Positions 53,828 through 63,435 of a DNA stretch of 64,000 nucleotides are shown here, in pieces. The first letter of the stretch is position 1, and every line of letters begins with the position of its first letter. The stretch comes from Sediminimonas qiaohouensis DSM 21189 (lineage in GTDB: Bacteria > Pseudomonadota > Alphaproteobacteria > Rhodobacterales > Rhodobacteraceae): positions 112,363 to 176,362 of the forward strand of contig NZ_AUIJ01000005.1 in NCBI RefSeq assembly GCF_000423645.1, in the 5' to 3' direction. The notes beneath the pieces are model-generated. The model was not told the DNA's origin, did no database searches, and saw only the letters and a list, made by a program, of their open reading frames with translations. Made by a program: the position numbers and the translations under genes.

Positions 53828-55222
53828 TCAGGACGCGGCCTTCAGCAGGCCCTCGTCCTTGAGGGCGGCATGCGCCTCGTCGAGGGACTTGGTCGCGCGT
53901 TCGATCAGGGTGTCGGCCTCTGCCTTGGTCAGAACCAGCGGCGGGCTGATGATCATCCGGTCGCCCACGTGACGCATCACCAACCCGTTGGCAAAGCAGC
54001 GCTCGCGGCACATGTACCCGGCGGCGCCCGCGTCGGCAAAATTGGCGCGGCTGCCCTTGTGCGGGGTTAGCGCGATAGAGCCCATCATGCCCACGATTCG
54101 CGCCTCGCCCACCAGCGGGTGATCGGCCAGCGCCTCCCACTTGTGCTTGAGGTAGGGGCCGATGTCGTCGCGGACATGGCCCACGATGTTTTCCTCTTCG
54201 ATGATGCGCAGGTTTTCCAGCGCCACCGCCGCCGCCACCGGGTGGGCGGAATAGGTGTAGCCGTGGTTGAACTCGCACGCGCCCAGGACGGCGGCGACCT
54301 CGTCGCTGACGATCGAGCCGCCGATGGGCTGATAGCCGCTGCTCAGGCCCTTGGCGATGGTCATGATGTCGGGCTGCCAGCCGACGGTTTGGCTGCCGAA
54401 CCAGTTGCCGGTGCGCCCGAAGCCGCAGATCACCTCATCCGCGATCAGCAAGATGTCGTGGGCGTCGCAGATGCGGCGGATCTCGGACCAGTAGCTATCG
54501 GGCGGCACGATGACGCCGCCGGCGCCTTGCACCGGCTCGGCGATGAAGGCGGCGACGCGATCCTCGCCCATCTCCTCGATCGCGCGTTCAAGTTGCCGGG
54601 CGCGTTCCAGGCCGAATTCTTCGGGGGTGGTATCGCCGCCTTCGGCCCACCAGTTGGGCTGATCTATGTGGTGGATGTCGGGGATCGGCAAGCCGCCCTG
54701 CGCGTGCATGCCCGACATGCCGCCCAGCGACGCGCTCCCGACGGAGGAGCCGTGATAGGCGTTCTTACGGCTGATGATCACCTTCTTGTCCGGCTTGCCC
54801 TTTTGGGCCCAGTAGGTGCGCACCATGCGGATGTTGGTATCGTTCGCCTCGGACCCCGACCCGGCAAAGAACACGTGGTTCAGATCACCGGGCGCCAGTT
54901 CGGCCAGCTTTTGCGCCAGCGCGATGGCGGGCACATGGGTGGTTTGGAAGAAAGTGTTGTAATAGGGCAGCTCGCGCATCTGGCGCGCGGCCACGTCGGC
55001 CAGTTCATCACGGCCATAGCCGATGTTGACGCACCACAGCCCCGCCATCGCATCGAGGATGTCGTTGCCTTCGCTGTCGGTGATCCATGCGCCCTTGGCC
55101 CGGGTGATGACGCGCGCGCCCTTGGCCGCCAACTCGTCCTGATTGGAGAAGGGATGCATGTGATGCGCCGCATCCAGCGCCTGCAATTCGCTCGTGGGCA
55201 TGTGGTTGGTTATGGTCGTCAT
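53828..55222 (-). CDS. Class III aminotransferase (putrescine-pyruvate/omega-type)
   Basis: A 464-residue PLP enzyme related to SpuC and other omega-aminotransferases. The PLP Lys is at about 291 (MTIAKGLSSGYQP), after DEVICGFGRTG, with GSGSEANDTN for the phosphate. ATG 55222 is preferred over a longer frame. It shares a 20-bp upstream motif (55291-55310) with the binding-protein gene at 56163, which ties it to the polyamine-like ABC system rather than to the ectoine arm. Confidence 0.92.
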   Translation of the reverse strand: MTTITNHMPTSELQALDAAHHMHPFSNQDELAAKGARVITRAKGAWITDSEGNDILDAMAGLWCVNIGYGRDELADVAARQMRELPYYNTFFQTTHVPAIALAQKLAELAPGDLNHVFFAGSGSEANDTNIRMVRTYWAQKGKPDKKVIISRKNAYHGSSVGSASLGGMSGMHAQGGLPIPDIHHIDQPNWWAEGGDTTPEEFGLERARQLERAIEEMGEDRVAAFIAEPVQGAGGVIVPPDSYWSEIRRICDAHDILLIADEVICGFGRTGNWFGSQTVGWQPDIMTIAKGLSSGYQPIGGSIVSDEVAAVLGACEFNHGYTYSAHPVAAAVALENLRIIEEENIVGHVRDDIGPYLKHKWEALADHPLVGEARIVGMMGSIALTPHKGSRANFADAGAAGYMCRERCFANGLVMRHVGDRMIISPPLVLTKAEADTLIERATKSLDEAHAALKDEGLLKAAS

Positions 55223-55290
55223 TGCGAGCCTCACTTCAAACAAGGTTGGGGACAGGCGGCCGGGAATTGGGGCTGCACCGTTTGACCCAG

Positions 55291-55310
55291 AATATGATCA
55301 AATTTTTCCG
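55291..55310 (-). promoter_or_regulatory. Shared GntR-type operator, aminotransferase copy
   Basis: Read on the minus strand it matches CGGAAAAAYTTGATCAWATT. The second copy is at 56101-56120; 18 of 20 bases agree, and each lies in the direction of its downstream gene. The TTGATCA core is nearly palindromic. Confidence 0.65.
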
Positions 55311-55321
55311 TGTCAATCGAA

Positions 55322-56017
55322 TCAGCGATCGTCGCCCGAAATCTCGAGGATGCGGCGGATCTGCTCCATGCCCTGAAGCATGTCCTCGCGAATGGCGCGG
55401 GCTGAGCCCTCGGCATCGCCGGTGCGCATGCATTCCAGAACGGCCTTGTGCTTGTCCGGCTGATTCTGCGTGCCCACCCGCCCGATCATCACCCGCAAGG
55501 ACGGGCCGAACCGCAGCCAGAGGCTATCGGCGATTTCCGACAGGATGGGCGCGCCGGCCAGGTCATAGATCTTGGCGTGGAACCGATAGTTCATTTCGAG
55601 GTAATTGCGCAGATCGCCTTGCTGAATCGCGTGGTCCACGGCGTCGTCCATGAACGTCAGTTGCTGGTGATCGGCCGGCGTGGCGCGCTCGGTCGCGCGC
55701 AGGGCAAGATGGGATTCAAGCCATTGTCTTGCAAAGATAATCTCGGATATATTGGCATCCGTCAGGTGCGGCACGATCACCCTGCGGTTGCCTTGGAACT
55801 GCAGCGCGCCCTCGCTGGTGAGGCGGCGGATCGCCTCGCGCACGGGGGTCATTCCGGCATCAAGGCGTTCAGTCAAACCCTGGATCGTGACCGCCTCGCC
55901 GGGTGCGATTTCGCCGAACAGGATCTGCTCGCGCAGTTTCTGATAGACCTGCTCATGCGCCGGGACGCGCGCCGCTTGTGACGTGGAATCGCTCACTTTT
56001 CGTGCGCCGTCTTTCAT
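55322..56017 (-). CDS. GntR-family (FCD) regulator of the polyamine-like cluster
   Basis: A 231-residue GntR/FCD regulator: HTH HEQVYQKLREQILFGEIAPGEAVTIQGLTERLDAGMTPVREAIRRLTSEG, then an all-helical ligand domain with NYRFHAKIYDLAGAP. It lies between the aminotransferase and the binding-protein gene, both of which carry the same upstream motif, so it is the obvious candidate to bind there. Ligand unknown, likely an amine or organic acid. Confidence 0.9.
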   Translation of the reverse strand: MKDGARKVSDSTSQAARVPAHEQVYQKLREQILFGEIAPGEAVTIQGLTERLDAGMTPVREAIRRLTSEGALQFQGNRRVIVPHLTDANISEIIFARQWLESHLALRATERATPADHQQLTFMDDAVDHAIQQGDLRNYLEMNYRFHAKIYDLAGAPILSEIADSLWLRFGPSLRVMIGRVGTQNQPDKHKAVLECMRTGDAEGSARAIREDMLQGMEQIRRILEISGDDR

Positions 56018-56100
56018 ATCGTGACCCTTCCCGGTCTGCCGCTCTTACATTGTCTTGTCAGTTTATCGATGCCGTGAAAACATTACCATATTGCCTTTTG

Positions 56101-56120
56101 CGGAAAAACTTGATCAAATT
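56101..56120 (+). promoter_or_regulatory. Shared GntR-type operator, binding-protein copy
   Basis: Second copy of the motif at 55291-55310, 43 bp before the binding-protein start. It falls where a repressor would block transcription of the transporter. Confidence 0.65.
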
Positions 56121-56162
56121 ATCGCAGGGCACCAAAGACCCGAAACCAACAGGAGAGACAAC

Positions 56163-57248
56163 ATGAGATACCACCTGATGACCATGACGGCGACGCTGGC
56201 GCTGGTCGCCGGGGCCGCCGCCGCCGAGGAGGTGCGCGTCTACAACTGGTCCGATTACATCGACGAGGCGCTGCTGACCAAGTTCGAGGAAGAGACCGGC
56301 ATCGACCTGATCTATGACGTGTTCGACAGCAACGAACTGCTGGAAACCAAGATGCTGGCCGGAGGATCGGGCTATGACGTGGTCGTGCCCTCGGGCACGT
56401 TCCTGCAGCGCCAGATCACGGCGGGCGCGTTTCAGAAGCTCGACAAGTCCAAGTTGCCGAACCTCGACAACATGTGGGACGTGGTCCGCGAGCGGACGGC
56501 GCAATACGATCCCGAACACGACTATTCCATCAACTACATGTGGGGCACCACCGGCATCGGCGTGAATGTCGGCGAAGTGACCAAACGCCTGGGCGAGGAC
56601 GCGCCGATCGATTCGCTGGAGTTGATTTTCAACCCCGAGAACATGGAAAAGCTGGCCGATTGCGGCGTGCATTTCCTGGACGCGCCGGCCGAAATGATTC
56701 CCGCCGCGCTGAACTATGTCGGCGAAGACCCCAACAGCCACGACCCCGAGGTCATCGCCAAGGCGGGCGAGGTATTCGGCGCGATCCGGCCCTATATCCA
56801 GAAGTTCCACAGCTCGGAATACATCAACGGGCTGGCCAATGGCGATATCTGCGTTGCAGTGGGCTGGTCGGGTGACGTGCTGCAGGCGCGCGACCGTGCC
56901 GCCGAGGCCGGCAATGGTGTCGAAATCGCCTATAACGCGCCCAAGGAAGGGGCGCAGATGTGGTTCGACATGATGGCGATCCCGGCTGATGCGCCCAACC
57001 CCGATGGCGCGCACAAGTTCCTGAACTTCATCCTCGATGCCGAGAACATGGCGCAGGCGTCCAACTACGTCTATTACGCCAACGGCAACAAGGCATCGCA
57101 GGAATATCTGGTGGATGACGTGATCAACGATCCGGCGATCTATCCCAGCCAGGAAACGCTGGACAACCTGTTCACGACAACGCCCTACGGGGCCAAGGTA
57201 CAGCGGGTCGTCACCCGCCTGTGGACCAAGATCAAATCGGGCACCTGA
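56163..57248 (+). CDS. PotF-type polyamine ABC transporter substrate-binding protein
   Basis: A 361-residue periplasmic binding protein. After a signal peptide (MRYHLMTMTATLALVAGAAAA) it reads VRVYNWSDYIDEALLTKFEEETGIDLIYDVFDSNELLETKML, the PotF/SpuD type, with WSDYI and the Asp/Trp residues that hold polyamines. An AGGAGA site precedes ATG 56163. A terminator-like hairpin just after its stop would give more binding protein than the other subunits. Confidence 0.93.
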   Translation: MRYHLMTMTATLALVAGAAAAEEVRVYNWSDYIDEALLTKFEEETGIDLIYDVFDSNELLETKMLAGGSGYDVVVPSGTFLQRQITAGAFQKLDKSKLPNLDNMWDVVRERTAQYDPEHDYSINYMWGTTGIGVNVGEVTKRLGEDAPIDSLELIFNPENMEKLADCGVHFLDAPAEMIPAALNYVGEDPNSHDPEVIAKAGEVFGAIRPYIQKFHSSEYINGLANGDICVAVGWSGDVLQARDRAAEAGNGVEIAYNAPKEGAQMWFDMMAIPADAPNPDGAHKFLNFILDAENMAQASNYVYYANGNKASQEYLVDDVINDPAIYPSQETLDNLFTTTPYGAKVQRVVTRLWTKIKSGT

Positions 57249-57262
57249 AGACCCGGACCCCG

Positions 57263-57292
57263 GACCCGCGCAGACACCTGCGCGGGTCTTTT
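57263..57292 (+). terminator. Attenuator/terminator between binding-protein and ATPase genes
   Basis: A perfect 10-bp stem (57263-57272 with 57279-57288), 6-nt loop and TTTT tail. It lies 15 bp after the stop of the binding-protein gene and before the ATPase start. Confidence 0.75.
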
Positions 57293-57311
57293 CATGACAA
57301 CAGGGATCATC

Positions 57312-58436
57312 ATGGCACAGACCGAATTCGCCCCGTGGAATGACCCGGAGGCAAAGCCGCTTATCCAGTTCAAGAACGTGACCAAACGCTTTGGAGCGTT
57401 CACCGCGATCGACGATCTGACGCAGGATATATACGCGCAGGAATTCTTTGCGCTGCTGGGGCCATCGGGCTGCGGCAAGACGACGATGATGCGCATGCTG
57501 GCCGGGTTCGAGAACCCGACCGAGGGGCAGATCCTGCTATCGGGGCAGAACATGGCAGAGGTGCCGCCCAACAAGCGCGCGGTCAACATGATGTTCCAAA
57601 GCTACGCGCTGTTTCCGCATCTGAGCGTGTGGGACAACATCGCCTTCGGGCTGCGGCGGGCAAGGATGCCCAAGCCCGAGATAGACGCGCGCGTTGACGA
57701 AATGCTGCGCCTGACGCGGCTGGAGAAATTCGCAAAGCGCAAGCCGCACCAGATTTCCGGCGGCCAGCGGCAGCGGGTCGCGCTGGCGCGCAGCCTTGCC
57801 AAGGCGCCCAAGCTGCTGCTTCTGGACGAGCCGCTGGGCGCGCTGGATGCCAAGTTGCGGCAGGATACGCAGTTCGAATTGATGGACATCCAGGAAAAGA
57901 CCGGCACCACCTTCGTGATCGTCACCCACGACCAGGAAGAGGCGATGACCGTCGCCAGCCGCGTCGCCGTGATGGACGAAGGGCGCATCGTGCAGGTCGC
58001 CACCCCGGCCGAGATATATGAAGCCCCGAACACCGTTTACGTGGCAGATTTCATCGGCGACGTGAACATTATTGAGGGCGCCGCGACCCCGTCGGGCGAT
58101 GGATATGACATCGCCTGGGCCGAGGGACAGGCGCCATTTCACGCCAAGACGCAAACCAAGCTATCCAATGGGCAGCGATGCTACCTCGCGATCCGCCCCG
58201 AGAAGATCGGGATCGCAACGGAAAAGCCGGAAGGCGCCGACAACACCGTGCAGGGCAAGATCATCGATATCGCCTACCTCGGCAACCTGAGCACCTATCA
58301 CGTGGAGTTGCCGGGCGGGAAGATGATCAAGGCGCAAACGGCCAACACCCGCCGCCTGTCGCGCCGCGCGCTGACGTGGGAGGATGACGTCTGGCTTAGC
58401 TGGACCAACACCGGCTCGGTGGTGCTGGACCGATGA
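57312..58436 (+). CDS. PotG-type ABC transporter ATP-binding protein
   Basis: A 374-residue ATPase with Walker A GPSGCGKTT, Q-loop FQSYALFPHL, signature ISGGQRQR, Walker B LLLLDEPLGALD and a TOBE tail. I chose ATG 57312 (MAQTEFAPW), which has an AGGGA site; an ATG at 57294 is right next to the terminator T run. It overlaps the first permease by four bases. Confidence 0.94.
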   Translation: MAQTEFAPWNDPEAKPLIQFKNVTKRFGAFTAIDDLTQDIYAQEFFALLGPSGCGKTTMMRMLAGFENPTEGQILLSGQNMAEVPPNKRAVNMMFQSYALFPHLSVWDNIAFGLRRARMPKPEIDARVDEMLRLTRLEKFAKRKPHQISGGQRQRVALARSLAKAPKLLLLDEPLGALDAKLRQDTQFELMDIQEKTGTTFVIVTHDQEEAMTVASRVAVMDEGRIVQVATPAEIYEAPNTVYVADFIGDVNIIEGAATPSGDGYDIAWAEGQAPFHAKTQTKLSNGQRCYLAIRPEKIGIATEKPEGADNTVQGKIIDIAYLGNLSTYHVELPGGKMIKAQTANTRRLSRRALTWEDDVWLSWTNTGSVVLDR

Positions 58437-59329
58437 AACTGCGCCGCTTCTTCCTGCTTCTGCCGCCCTATTTGTGGCTATTGGCACTGTTCCTGGTGCC
58501 GTTCCTGATCGTTCTGAAGATCAGCCTTTCGGACATCGCCCTTGCGATCCCGCCCTATACGCCGACGCTGGATATCGGGGCGGGGTGGGACAGTTTCCGC
58601 ACCTTCCTGTCGGGGCTGGATTTCGAGAACTTCGTCTTTCTCACGCAGGACGATCTCTATTGGAAGGCGTACCTGTCATCGCTAAGGATCGCGTTTATCG
58701 CCACCGCGCTGACGCTGCTGGTGGGGTATCCCATTGCCTATGGCATGGCGCAATCCGCCGCGGAATGGCGTCCGACGCTGATGATGTTGGTGATCTTGCC
58801 GTTCTGGACCAGTTTCCTGATCCGGGTCTATTCGTGGATGGGGATCCTGTCGACCGAGGGGTTCCTGAACCAGCTATTGCTGTGGATCGGCGTGATCGAC
58901 GCGCCGCTGACGATCCTGAACACCAATGTCGCGGTCTATATCGGTATCGTTTACACCTACCTGCCGTTCATGATCCTGCCGATCTACGCGACGCTGGAGA
59001 AGCTCGACGAATCGCTACTGGAGGCGGCCGAGGACCTGGGCTGTTCGCGGATCACGGCGTTCTGGCTGATCACGATACCGCTGTCGCGCAGCGGCATCAT
59101 CGCGGGCTGTTTCCTGGTGTTCATCCCGACCATCGGCGAGTTCGTTATTCCCTCGCTTCTGGGTGGATCGCAAACCCTGATGATCGGCAAGGTGCTGTGG
59201 GAGGAGTTCTTTAACAACCGCGATTGGCCGGTGGCCAGTGCGGTGGCGGTGATCCTGCTGCTGATCCTGATCGTTCCGATCCTGCTGTTCCAGCGCAACC
59301 AGCAAAAGCAACAGGAGGCCGAGCAATGA
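58433..59329 (+). CDS. PotH-type ABC transporter permease
   Basis: A 298-residue permease with six helices, opening with RRFFLLLPPYLWLLALFLVPFLIVLKISLS and carrying the EAA-like loop LLEAAEDLGCSRITAFWLITIPLSRSGI. Start and stop overlap the neighbouring genes by ATGA, so the transporter subunits are translated together. Confidence 0.94.
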   Translation: MKLRRFFLLLPPYLWLLALFLVPFLIVLKISLSDIALAIPPYTPTLDIGAGWDSFRTFLSGLDFENFVFLTQDDLYWKAYLSSLRIAFIATALTLLVGYPIAYGMAQSAAEWRPTLMMLVILPFWTSFLIRVYSWMGILSTEGFLNQLLLWIGVIDAPLTILNTNVAVYIGIVYTYLPFMILPIYATLEKLDESLLEAAEDLGCSRITAFWLITIPLSRSGIIAGCFLVFIPTIGEFVIPSLLGGSQTLMIGKVLWEEFFNNRDWPVASAVAVILLLILIVPILLFQRNQQKQQEAEQ

Positions 59330-60144
59330 GACGCTTTTCATGGTTCAACGCCACCTCGCTGACGCTGGGATTTGCATTTCTGTATATCCCGATGATCATC
59401 CTGATCATCTTTAGCTTCAACGCGTCCGAACTGGTGACCGTGTGGGCGGGGTTCTCGACCCGCTGGTACGGCGAATTGCTGGGCAACGAGGCGTTTCTGG
59501 ATGCCGCTTGGGTGACGCTGCAGGTGGCGGTGATGTCGTCGACCATCGCCACGGTGCTGGGCACGATGGCGGCCACCGTGATGGTGCGCGGCGGGCGGTT
59601 CATGGGGCGGACCTTGTTTTCGGGGATGATCTATGCGCCGCTGGTCATGCCCGAGGTGATCACCGGCTTGTCGCTGCTGCTGCTGTTCATCGGTATCGGG
59701 CTGGATCGCGGCGTGCTGACCATCGTGTTGGCGCATACCACCTTTTCGATGTGCTACGTGTCGGTGGTGGTGTCCTCACGGTTGGTCAGTTTCGATCGCT
59801 CGCTGGAAGAGGCGGCGCTTGATCTGGGGTGCTCGCCGTTCGAGGCGTTTCGCCTTGTCACCCTGCCGATCATCGCGCCTGCGGTGATCTCGGGGTGGTT
59901 GCTGGCGTTCACACTGTCGCTGGATGACCTGGTGATCGCGTCGTTCACGGCGGGGCCATCGGCGACCACGCTGCCGATCAAGATCTTCAGTTCGATCCGC
60001 CTGGGCGTCAGCCCCGAGATCAACGCGCTGTCCACGATCATGATTGCCATTGTCACGGTTGGCGTGCTGACCGCGTCGATCGTGTCCAAACGCGCCAGCG
60101 TGGCCCAACAACGCGACGAACAGGCGGCGGCACGGGCGACATGA
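59326..60144 (+). CDS. PotI-type ABC transporter permease
   Basis: A 272-residue permease with six helices (FAFLYIPMIILIIFSFNAS begins the first) and the loop LEEAALDLGCSPFEAFRLVTLPIIAPAVISG. ATG 59326 overlaps the PotH stop, and its stop overlaps the oxidase start. It ends the transporter part of the operon. Confidence 0.94.
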   Translation: MRRFSWFNATSLTLGFAFLYIPMIILIIFSFNASELVTVWAGFSTRWYGELLGNEAFLDAAWVTLQVAVMSSTIATVLGTMAATVMVRGGRFMGRTLFSGMIYAPLVMPEVITGLSLLLLFIGIGLDRGVLTIVLAHTTFSMCYVSVVVSSRLVSFDRSLEEAALDLGCSPFEAFRLVTLPIIAPAVISGWLLAFTLSLDDLVIASFTAGPSATTLPIKIFSSIRLGVSPEINALSTIMIAIVTVGVLTASIVSKRASVAQQRDEQAAARAT

Positions 60145-61475
60145 GGCGGATCTTTCCCGCCCATGCCTATGGCGATGCGCCGCTTGGGGGGTGCTATTGG
60201 GCGGACACGGTGCCCGATACCGCGCTGCACCGCCCGCCCGCCGAAGGGGGGCTGCGCGCCGATGTGGTGATCATCGGCGCGGGGTTCACCGGGATGTCTG
60301 CGGCATTGCATCTGGCCGAAGGCGGCGCAGACGTGATCGTGCTGGAGGCCGCGTTTCCCGGCTGGGGCGCGTCGGGGCGCAATGGCGGGTTTTGCTGCCT
60401 TGGCGGCGCCAAGATAGGCGACGCGACCCTGCGCCGGTACTATGGCGAGGACGCGCGCCGCGCCTGGCGGCGCACCGAGGCGGGCGCGGTCAGCCTGACC
60501 GCCGATCTGATCGCGCGCCACGCGATCGAGGCCGACACCCATTCGCAGGGCGAAACGATCCTTGCCCACAACATACGGCAGATGCGGCGCCTGCGCGACG
60601 CGGCGCCGGACGTTGCGCGCGACTACGGCGTCACGCCCGAGGTGCTGGAGGCCGCAGACCTGCCTGCGCATGGCATGGCGGGGCCGTTTCAGGGGGCGTT
60701 GACCGTCCCGATCGGATTTGCCCTCAACCCGCGCAAATACCTTGCCGGGCTGCTGAACGCGGCCGAGGGGGCGGGCGCGCGGGTACATGGGCAAAGCCCT
60801 GTCGAGGCGATCAAGCCCGATGGCGGCGGCTTGCGCGTGAGCACGCCGCGCGCCGAGGTCACGGCAAAGCGGGTGATCTTGGCGACCAACGGCTATTCCT
60901 CCGAGGACGTGCCCGCATGGATGGCGGCGCGGTATCTGCCCGCGCAGTCCAACGTCCTGACGACCCGGCCGCTGGACCAGGTCGAGCTGGACGCCGCCGG
61001 CTGGACCAGCCGCCAAATGGCCTATGACACGCGCAACCTGCTGCACTATTTCCGGCTGATGCCCGACAACCGCTTCTTGTTCGGGATGCGCGGCGGGTTG
61101 CAAAGCGGCGATGCCGCCGACGCGCGCATCGCCCACCTGGCGCGTCGGCATTTCGAGACGATGTTCCCGGCCTGGTCGCATGTGGACACGCCGCATAGCT
61201 GGTCCGGGATGGTCTGCTTTTCCGCGCGCGCGCTGCCCTATTGCGGCCCGATACCGGGGCTGCCGGGTGCCTTTGCCGGGTTCGCCTATCACGGCAACGG
61301 CGTCGCCATGGGGAGCTATACCGGCGCCCTTCTGGCCGATGTGGCGATGGACCGCCCCGCGCGCCTGCCCTACCCCGAGGTCATGCGCGCGCCGGCGCGG
61401 CGGTTTCCACTGGGCCGGATGCGCAGGGCGTTGATGTGGCCCGCCTATGCGATGGCCGGGCTTTCGGATTTCTGA
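60141..61475 (+). CDS. FAD-dependent oxidoreductase, PuuB/OrdL-like
   Basis: A 444-residue flavoprotein of the DAO/glycine-oxidase fold. The FAD-binding Rossmann motif is [29 protein letters not shown], followed by [20 protein letters not shown] and the C-terminal [15 protein letters not shown]. Relatives include gamma-glutamylputrescine oxidase, and the linkage to the transporter and aminotransferase supports amine oxidation. No PuuA ligase gene is here, so the direct substrate is open. Confidence 0.88.
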   Translation: MRRIFPAHAYGDAPLGGCYWADTVPDTALHRPPAEGGLRADVVIIGAGFTGMSAALHLAEGGADVIVLEAAFPGWGASGRNGGFCCLGGAKIGDATLRRYYGEDARRAWRRTEAGAVSLTADLIARHAIEADTHSQGETILAHNIRQMRRLRDAAPDVARDYGVTPEVLEAADLPAHGMAGPFQGALTVPIGFALNPRKYLAGLLNAAEGAGARVHGQSPVEAIKPDGGGLRVSTPRAEVTAKRVILATNGYSSEDVPAWMAARYLPAQSNVLTTRPLDQVELDAAGWTSRQMAYDTRNLLHYFRLMPDNRFLFGMRGGLQSGDAADARIAHLARRHFETMFPAWSHVDTPHSWSGMVCFSARALPYCGPIPGLPGAFAGFAYHGNGVAMGSYTGALLADVAMDRPARLPYPEVMRAPARRFPLGRMRRALMWPAYAMAGLSDF

Positions 61476-61560
61476 GCTGTGGCGCGCGCAAATTGACAGC
61501 CGCCGAGCCTTGGGCTACGCCGCGCCTTTCACGCAGATCCATCGACAGGAACGGCAAGGC

Positions 61561-62469
61561 ATGGCACGCAAACGCAAGGGGCGCGATATCTCGGGGTGGC
61601 TGGTGGTGGACAAGCCTACAGGCGTCACATCGACATCGGTCGTGGGCAAGGTGCGCTGGGCGCTGAACGCCAACAAGGCCGGGCACGCCGGCACGCTGGA
61701 CCCTGAGGCGACCGGCGTTCTGGCCATCGCGTTGGGCGAGGCCACGAAAACCGTTCCCTACATCACCGACGCGCTCAAGGCGTACCGGTTCACCGTGCGG
61801 CTGGGACAGGCCACCAACACCGACGACACCGAAGGCGAGATTACGCAAACCTCGGACCTGCGCCCCGATGACGCGCAGATCAAGGAGGCGCTGAACGCCT
61901 TTGTCGGAGACATCATGCAGGTGCCGCCCAAGTATTCCGCCGTCAAGATCGACGGGCAGCGCGCCTACAAGCTGTCGCGCGCGGGCGAGGAGGTCGAGAT
62001 CGCCGCGCGGCCCCTGTGGGTTGAGGAACTGGTGATGGTGGACCGCCCCGATGCCGACCACGTGACACTTGATATGACCTGCGGCAAGGGCGGCTACGTG
62101 CGCGCCATCGCCCGCGATTTGGGCGAGGCGCTGGGATGCTACGGGCATGTCGTCAGCCTGCGGCGCATCTGGTCGGGGCCGTTCGCCGCCGCCGATGGCC
62201 TGAGCCTTGAGCGGATCGAGGAGCTGGCCCGCACGCCGGAGCTGGATGCGCATCTACGCCCGCTTGAGGATGGGTTGGCGGACCTGCCACGCGTCACCTG
62301 CCCGCGTGAGAGCGCCGCGCGCCTGCGCAATGGCAATCCGGCGCATGTCATCGCCAACAATATCGAGTATGGCGAGGAATGCTGGGCCGCGCTGGACGGG
62401 CGCGCCGTGGCGGTGGGGCGCCTGATGGGGGGCGAATTGCACCCGCACCGGGTATTCCGCGACGCATGA
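61561..62469 (+). CDS. truB: tRNA pseudouridine(55) synthase
   Basis: Makes the universal pseudouridine in the T loop of tRNAs. The 302-residue protein has [14 protein letters not shown], the catalytic Asp 47 in [25 protein letters not shown] beta strands and the C-terminal PUA-like part. ATG 61561 has a weak ribosome site; a longer frame would overlap the oxidase. rbfA and rpsO, frequent neighbours, are not in the window. Confidence 0.95.
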   Translation: MARKRKGRDISGWLVVDKPTGVTSTSVVGKVRWALNANKAGHAGTLDPEATGVLAIALGEATKTVPYITDALKAYRFTVRLGQATNTDDTEGEITQTSDLRPDDAQIKEALNAFVGDIMQVPPKYSAVKIDGQRAYKLSRAGEEVEIAARPLWVEELVMVDRPDADHVTLDMTCGKGGYVRAIARDLGEALGCYGHVVSLRRIWSGPFAAADGLSLERIEELARTPELDAHLRPLEDGLADLPRVTCPRESAARLRNGNPAHVIANNIEYGEECWAALDGRAVAVGRLMGGELHPHRVFRDA

Positions 62470-62519
62470 CGCGCAAGGCATGGCTTGCATCGCGGGCCAG
62501 CCAAGGGCAAAACGCCCCC

Positions 62520-63044
62520 ATGATCACGCGCCAGCACCTCAAGGGCGATGCCGCCTCGACCGCCGTCTATTCGGATTGCGAACGCTATCGCTACCTGCTG
62601 ACCCGCGTGTGGGAACCGGCGGGGCGCAAGGCGCTGTTCGTGATGCTTAACCCATCGACCGCGACCGAGGTGCAAAACGACCCGACGGTCGAGCGGTGCG
62701 AACGCCGCGCGCGTACTTTGGGGTTCGGGGCGTTCCGGGTGTGCAACATATTCGCGTGGCGCGACACCGATCCGCGCGCGATGCGTGCCGCCGCCGACCC
62801 GGTTGGCGCCGAGAACGACTCCGCGATCGCCGAGAGCTGCCATTGGGCCGATCAGATCGTCGCCGCCTGGGGTACCCATGGCGCGCATCTGGACCGGGGT
62901 CCGGCGGCTGAGCGGCTGCTCAGGGCGACCGGCCATCCGATTTATCATCTGGGCCTGACCAAGGACGGACACCCCAAGCATCCGCTCTATATCGCCTACA
63001 GCCAGGAACCGGCGCTGTGGCAGGTTCCGGCGCAAGCAGGGTGA
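62520..63044 (+). CDS. DUF1643 domain-containing protein
   Basis: A 174-residue protein of unknown function with the DUF1643 core: YSDCERYRYLLTRVWEPAGRKALFVMLNPSTATEVQNDPTVERCERRA, then CNIFAWRDTDPRAMRAA and HPIYHLGLTKDGHPKHPLY. The family is widespread and sometimes linked to mobile or defence islands, but no role is known. I chose ATG 62520, which gives the family start MITRQHLKGDA; ATG 62466 overlapping the truB stop would add 18 residues. Confidence 0.82.
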   Translation: MITRQHLKGDAASTAVYSDCERYRYLLTRVWEPAGRKALFVMLNPSTATEVQNDPTVERCERRARTLGFGAFRVCNIFAWRDTDPRAMRAAADPVGAENDSAIAESCHWADQIVAAWGTHGAHLDRGPAAERLLRATGHPIYHLGLTKDGHPKHPLYIAYSQEPALWQVPAQAG

Positions 63045-63049
63045 GCGGC

Positions 63050-63334
63050 ATGACAGAGCGGAACAACACATCCAAACCCGACCCGCAGGAGATCGCCCGC
63101 CTGACCCGCGAGCTTGAGAAGCTGAACGCGCACCGCTTTGTGAAAGTGCACAATTCGCTGTGGCGGCTGATCGGGTTCCAGTTCCTGCGCGGGCTGGCGT
63201 TTGGGCTTGGGTCGGTCGTGGGGGCCACGATCCTGGTGTCGCTGCTTGCATGGTGGGTGTCACAGTTCGAGTTTCTGCCCATCATCGGCGATTGGGCGGC
63301 CCAGATCGCAGACCAGATCGAAACCGCGCGCTGA
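63050..63334 (+). CDS. Small membrane protein, DUF5665-like
   Basis: A 94-residue protein with a charged N-terminal helix (EIARLTRELEKLNAHRFV) and one or two membrane helices (LRGLAFGLGSVVGATILVSLLAWWVSQF). This matches DUF5665, a small inner-membrane protein family of unknown function. It is 5 bp after the DUF1643 gene and behind an AGGGTGAG site. Confidence 0.8.
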   Translation: MTERNNTSKPDPQEIARLTRELEKLNAHRFVKVHNSLWRLIGFQFLRGLAFGLGSVVGATILVSLLAWWVSQFEFLPIIGDWAAQIADQIETAR

Positions 63335-63377
63335 TCCTTGTCGGGACTCGGGCGTTAACCAAAGAACCCGATTTGCT

Positions 63378-63407
63378 TTGACAGCGCCGCGCCCAAGGCG
63401 GGATTAT
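63378..63407 (+). promoter_or_regulatory. Sigma-70-like promoter of the 63436 gene
   Basis: TTGACA (63378-63383) and GATTAT (63402-63407) are 18 bp apart, 28 bp before the start codon. Confidence 0.45.
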
Positions 63408-63435
63408 AGCTTGGGTTTTTGGGACTGGATTTATC

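Noticed and set aside
57294..57311. ATG 57294 as the ATPase start
   Set aside because: It abuts the T run of a terminator and leaves no room for a ribosome site; ATG 57312 has one.
59754..61292. A 512-codon minus-strand frame opposite the PotI permease and FAD oxidase
   Set aside because: Antisense to two motif-complete genes in a tightly overlapping operon.
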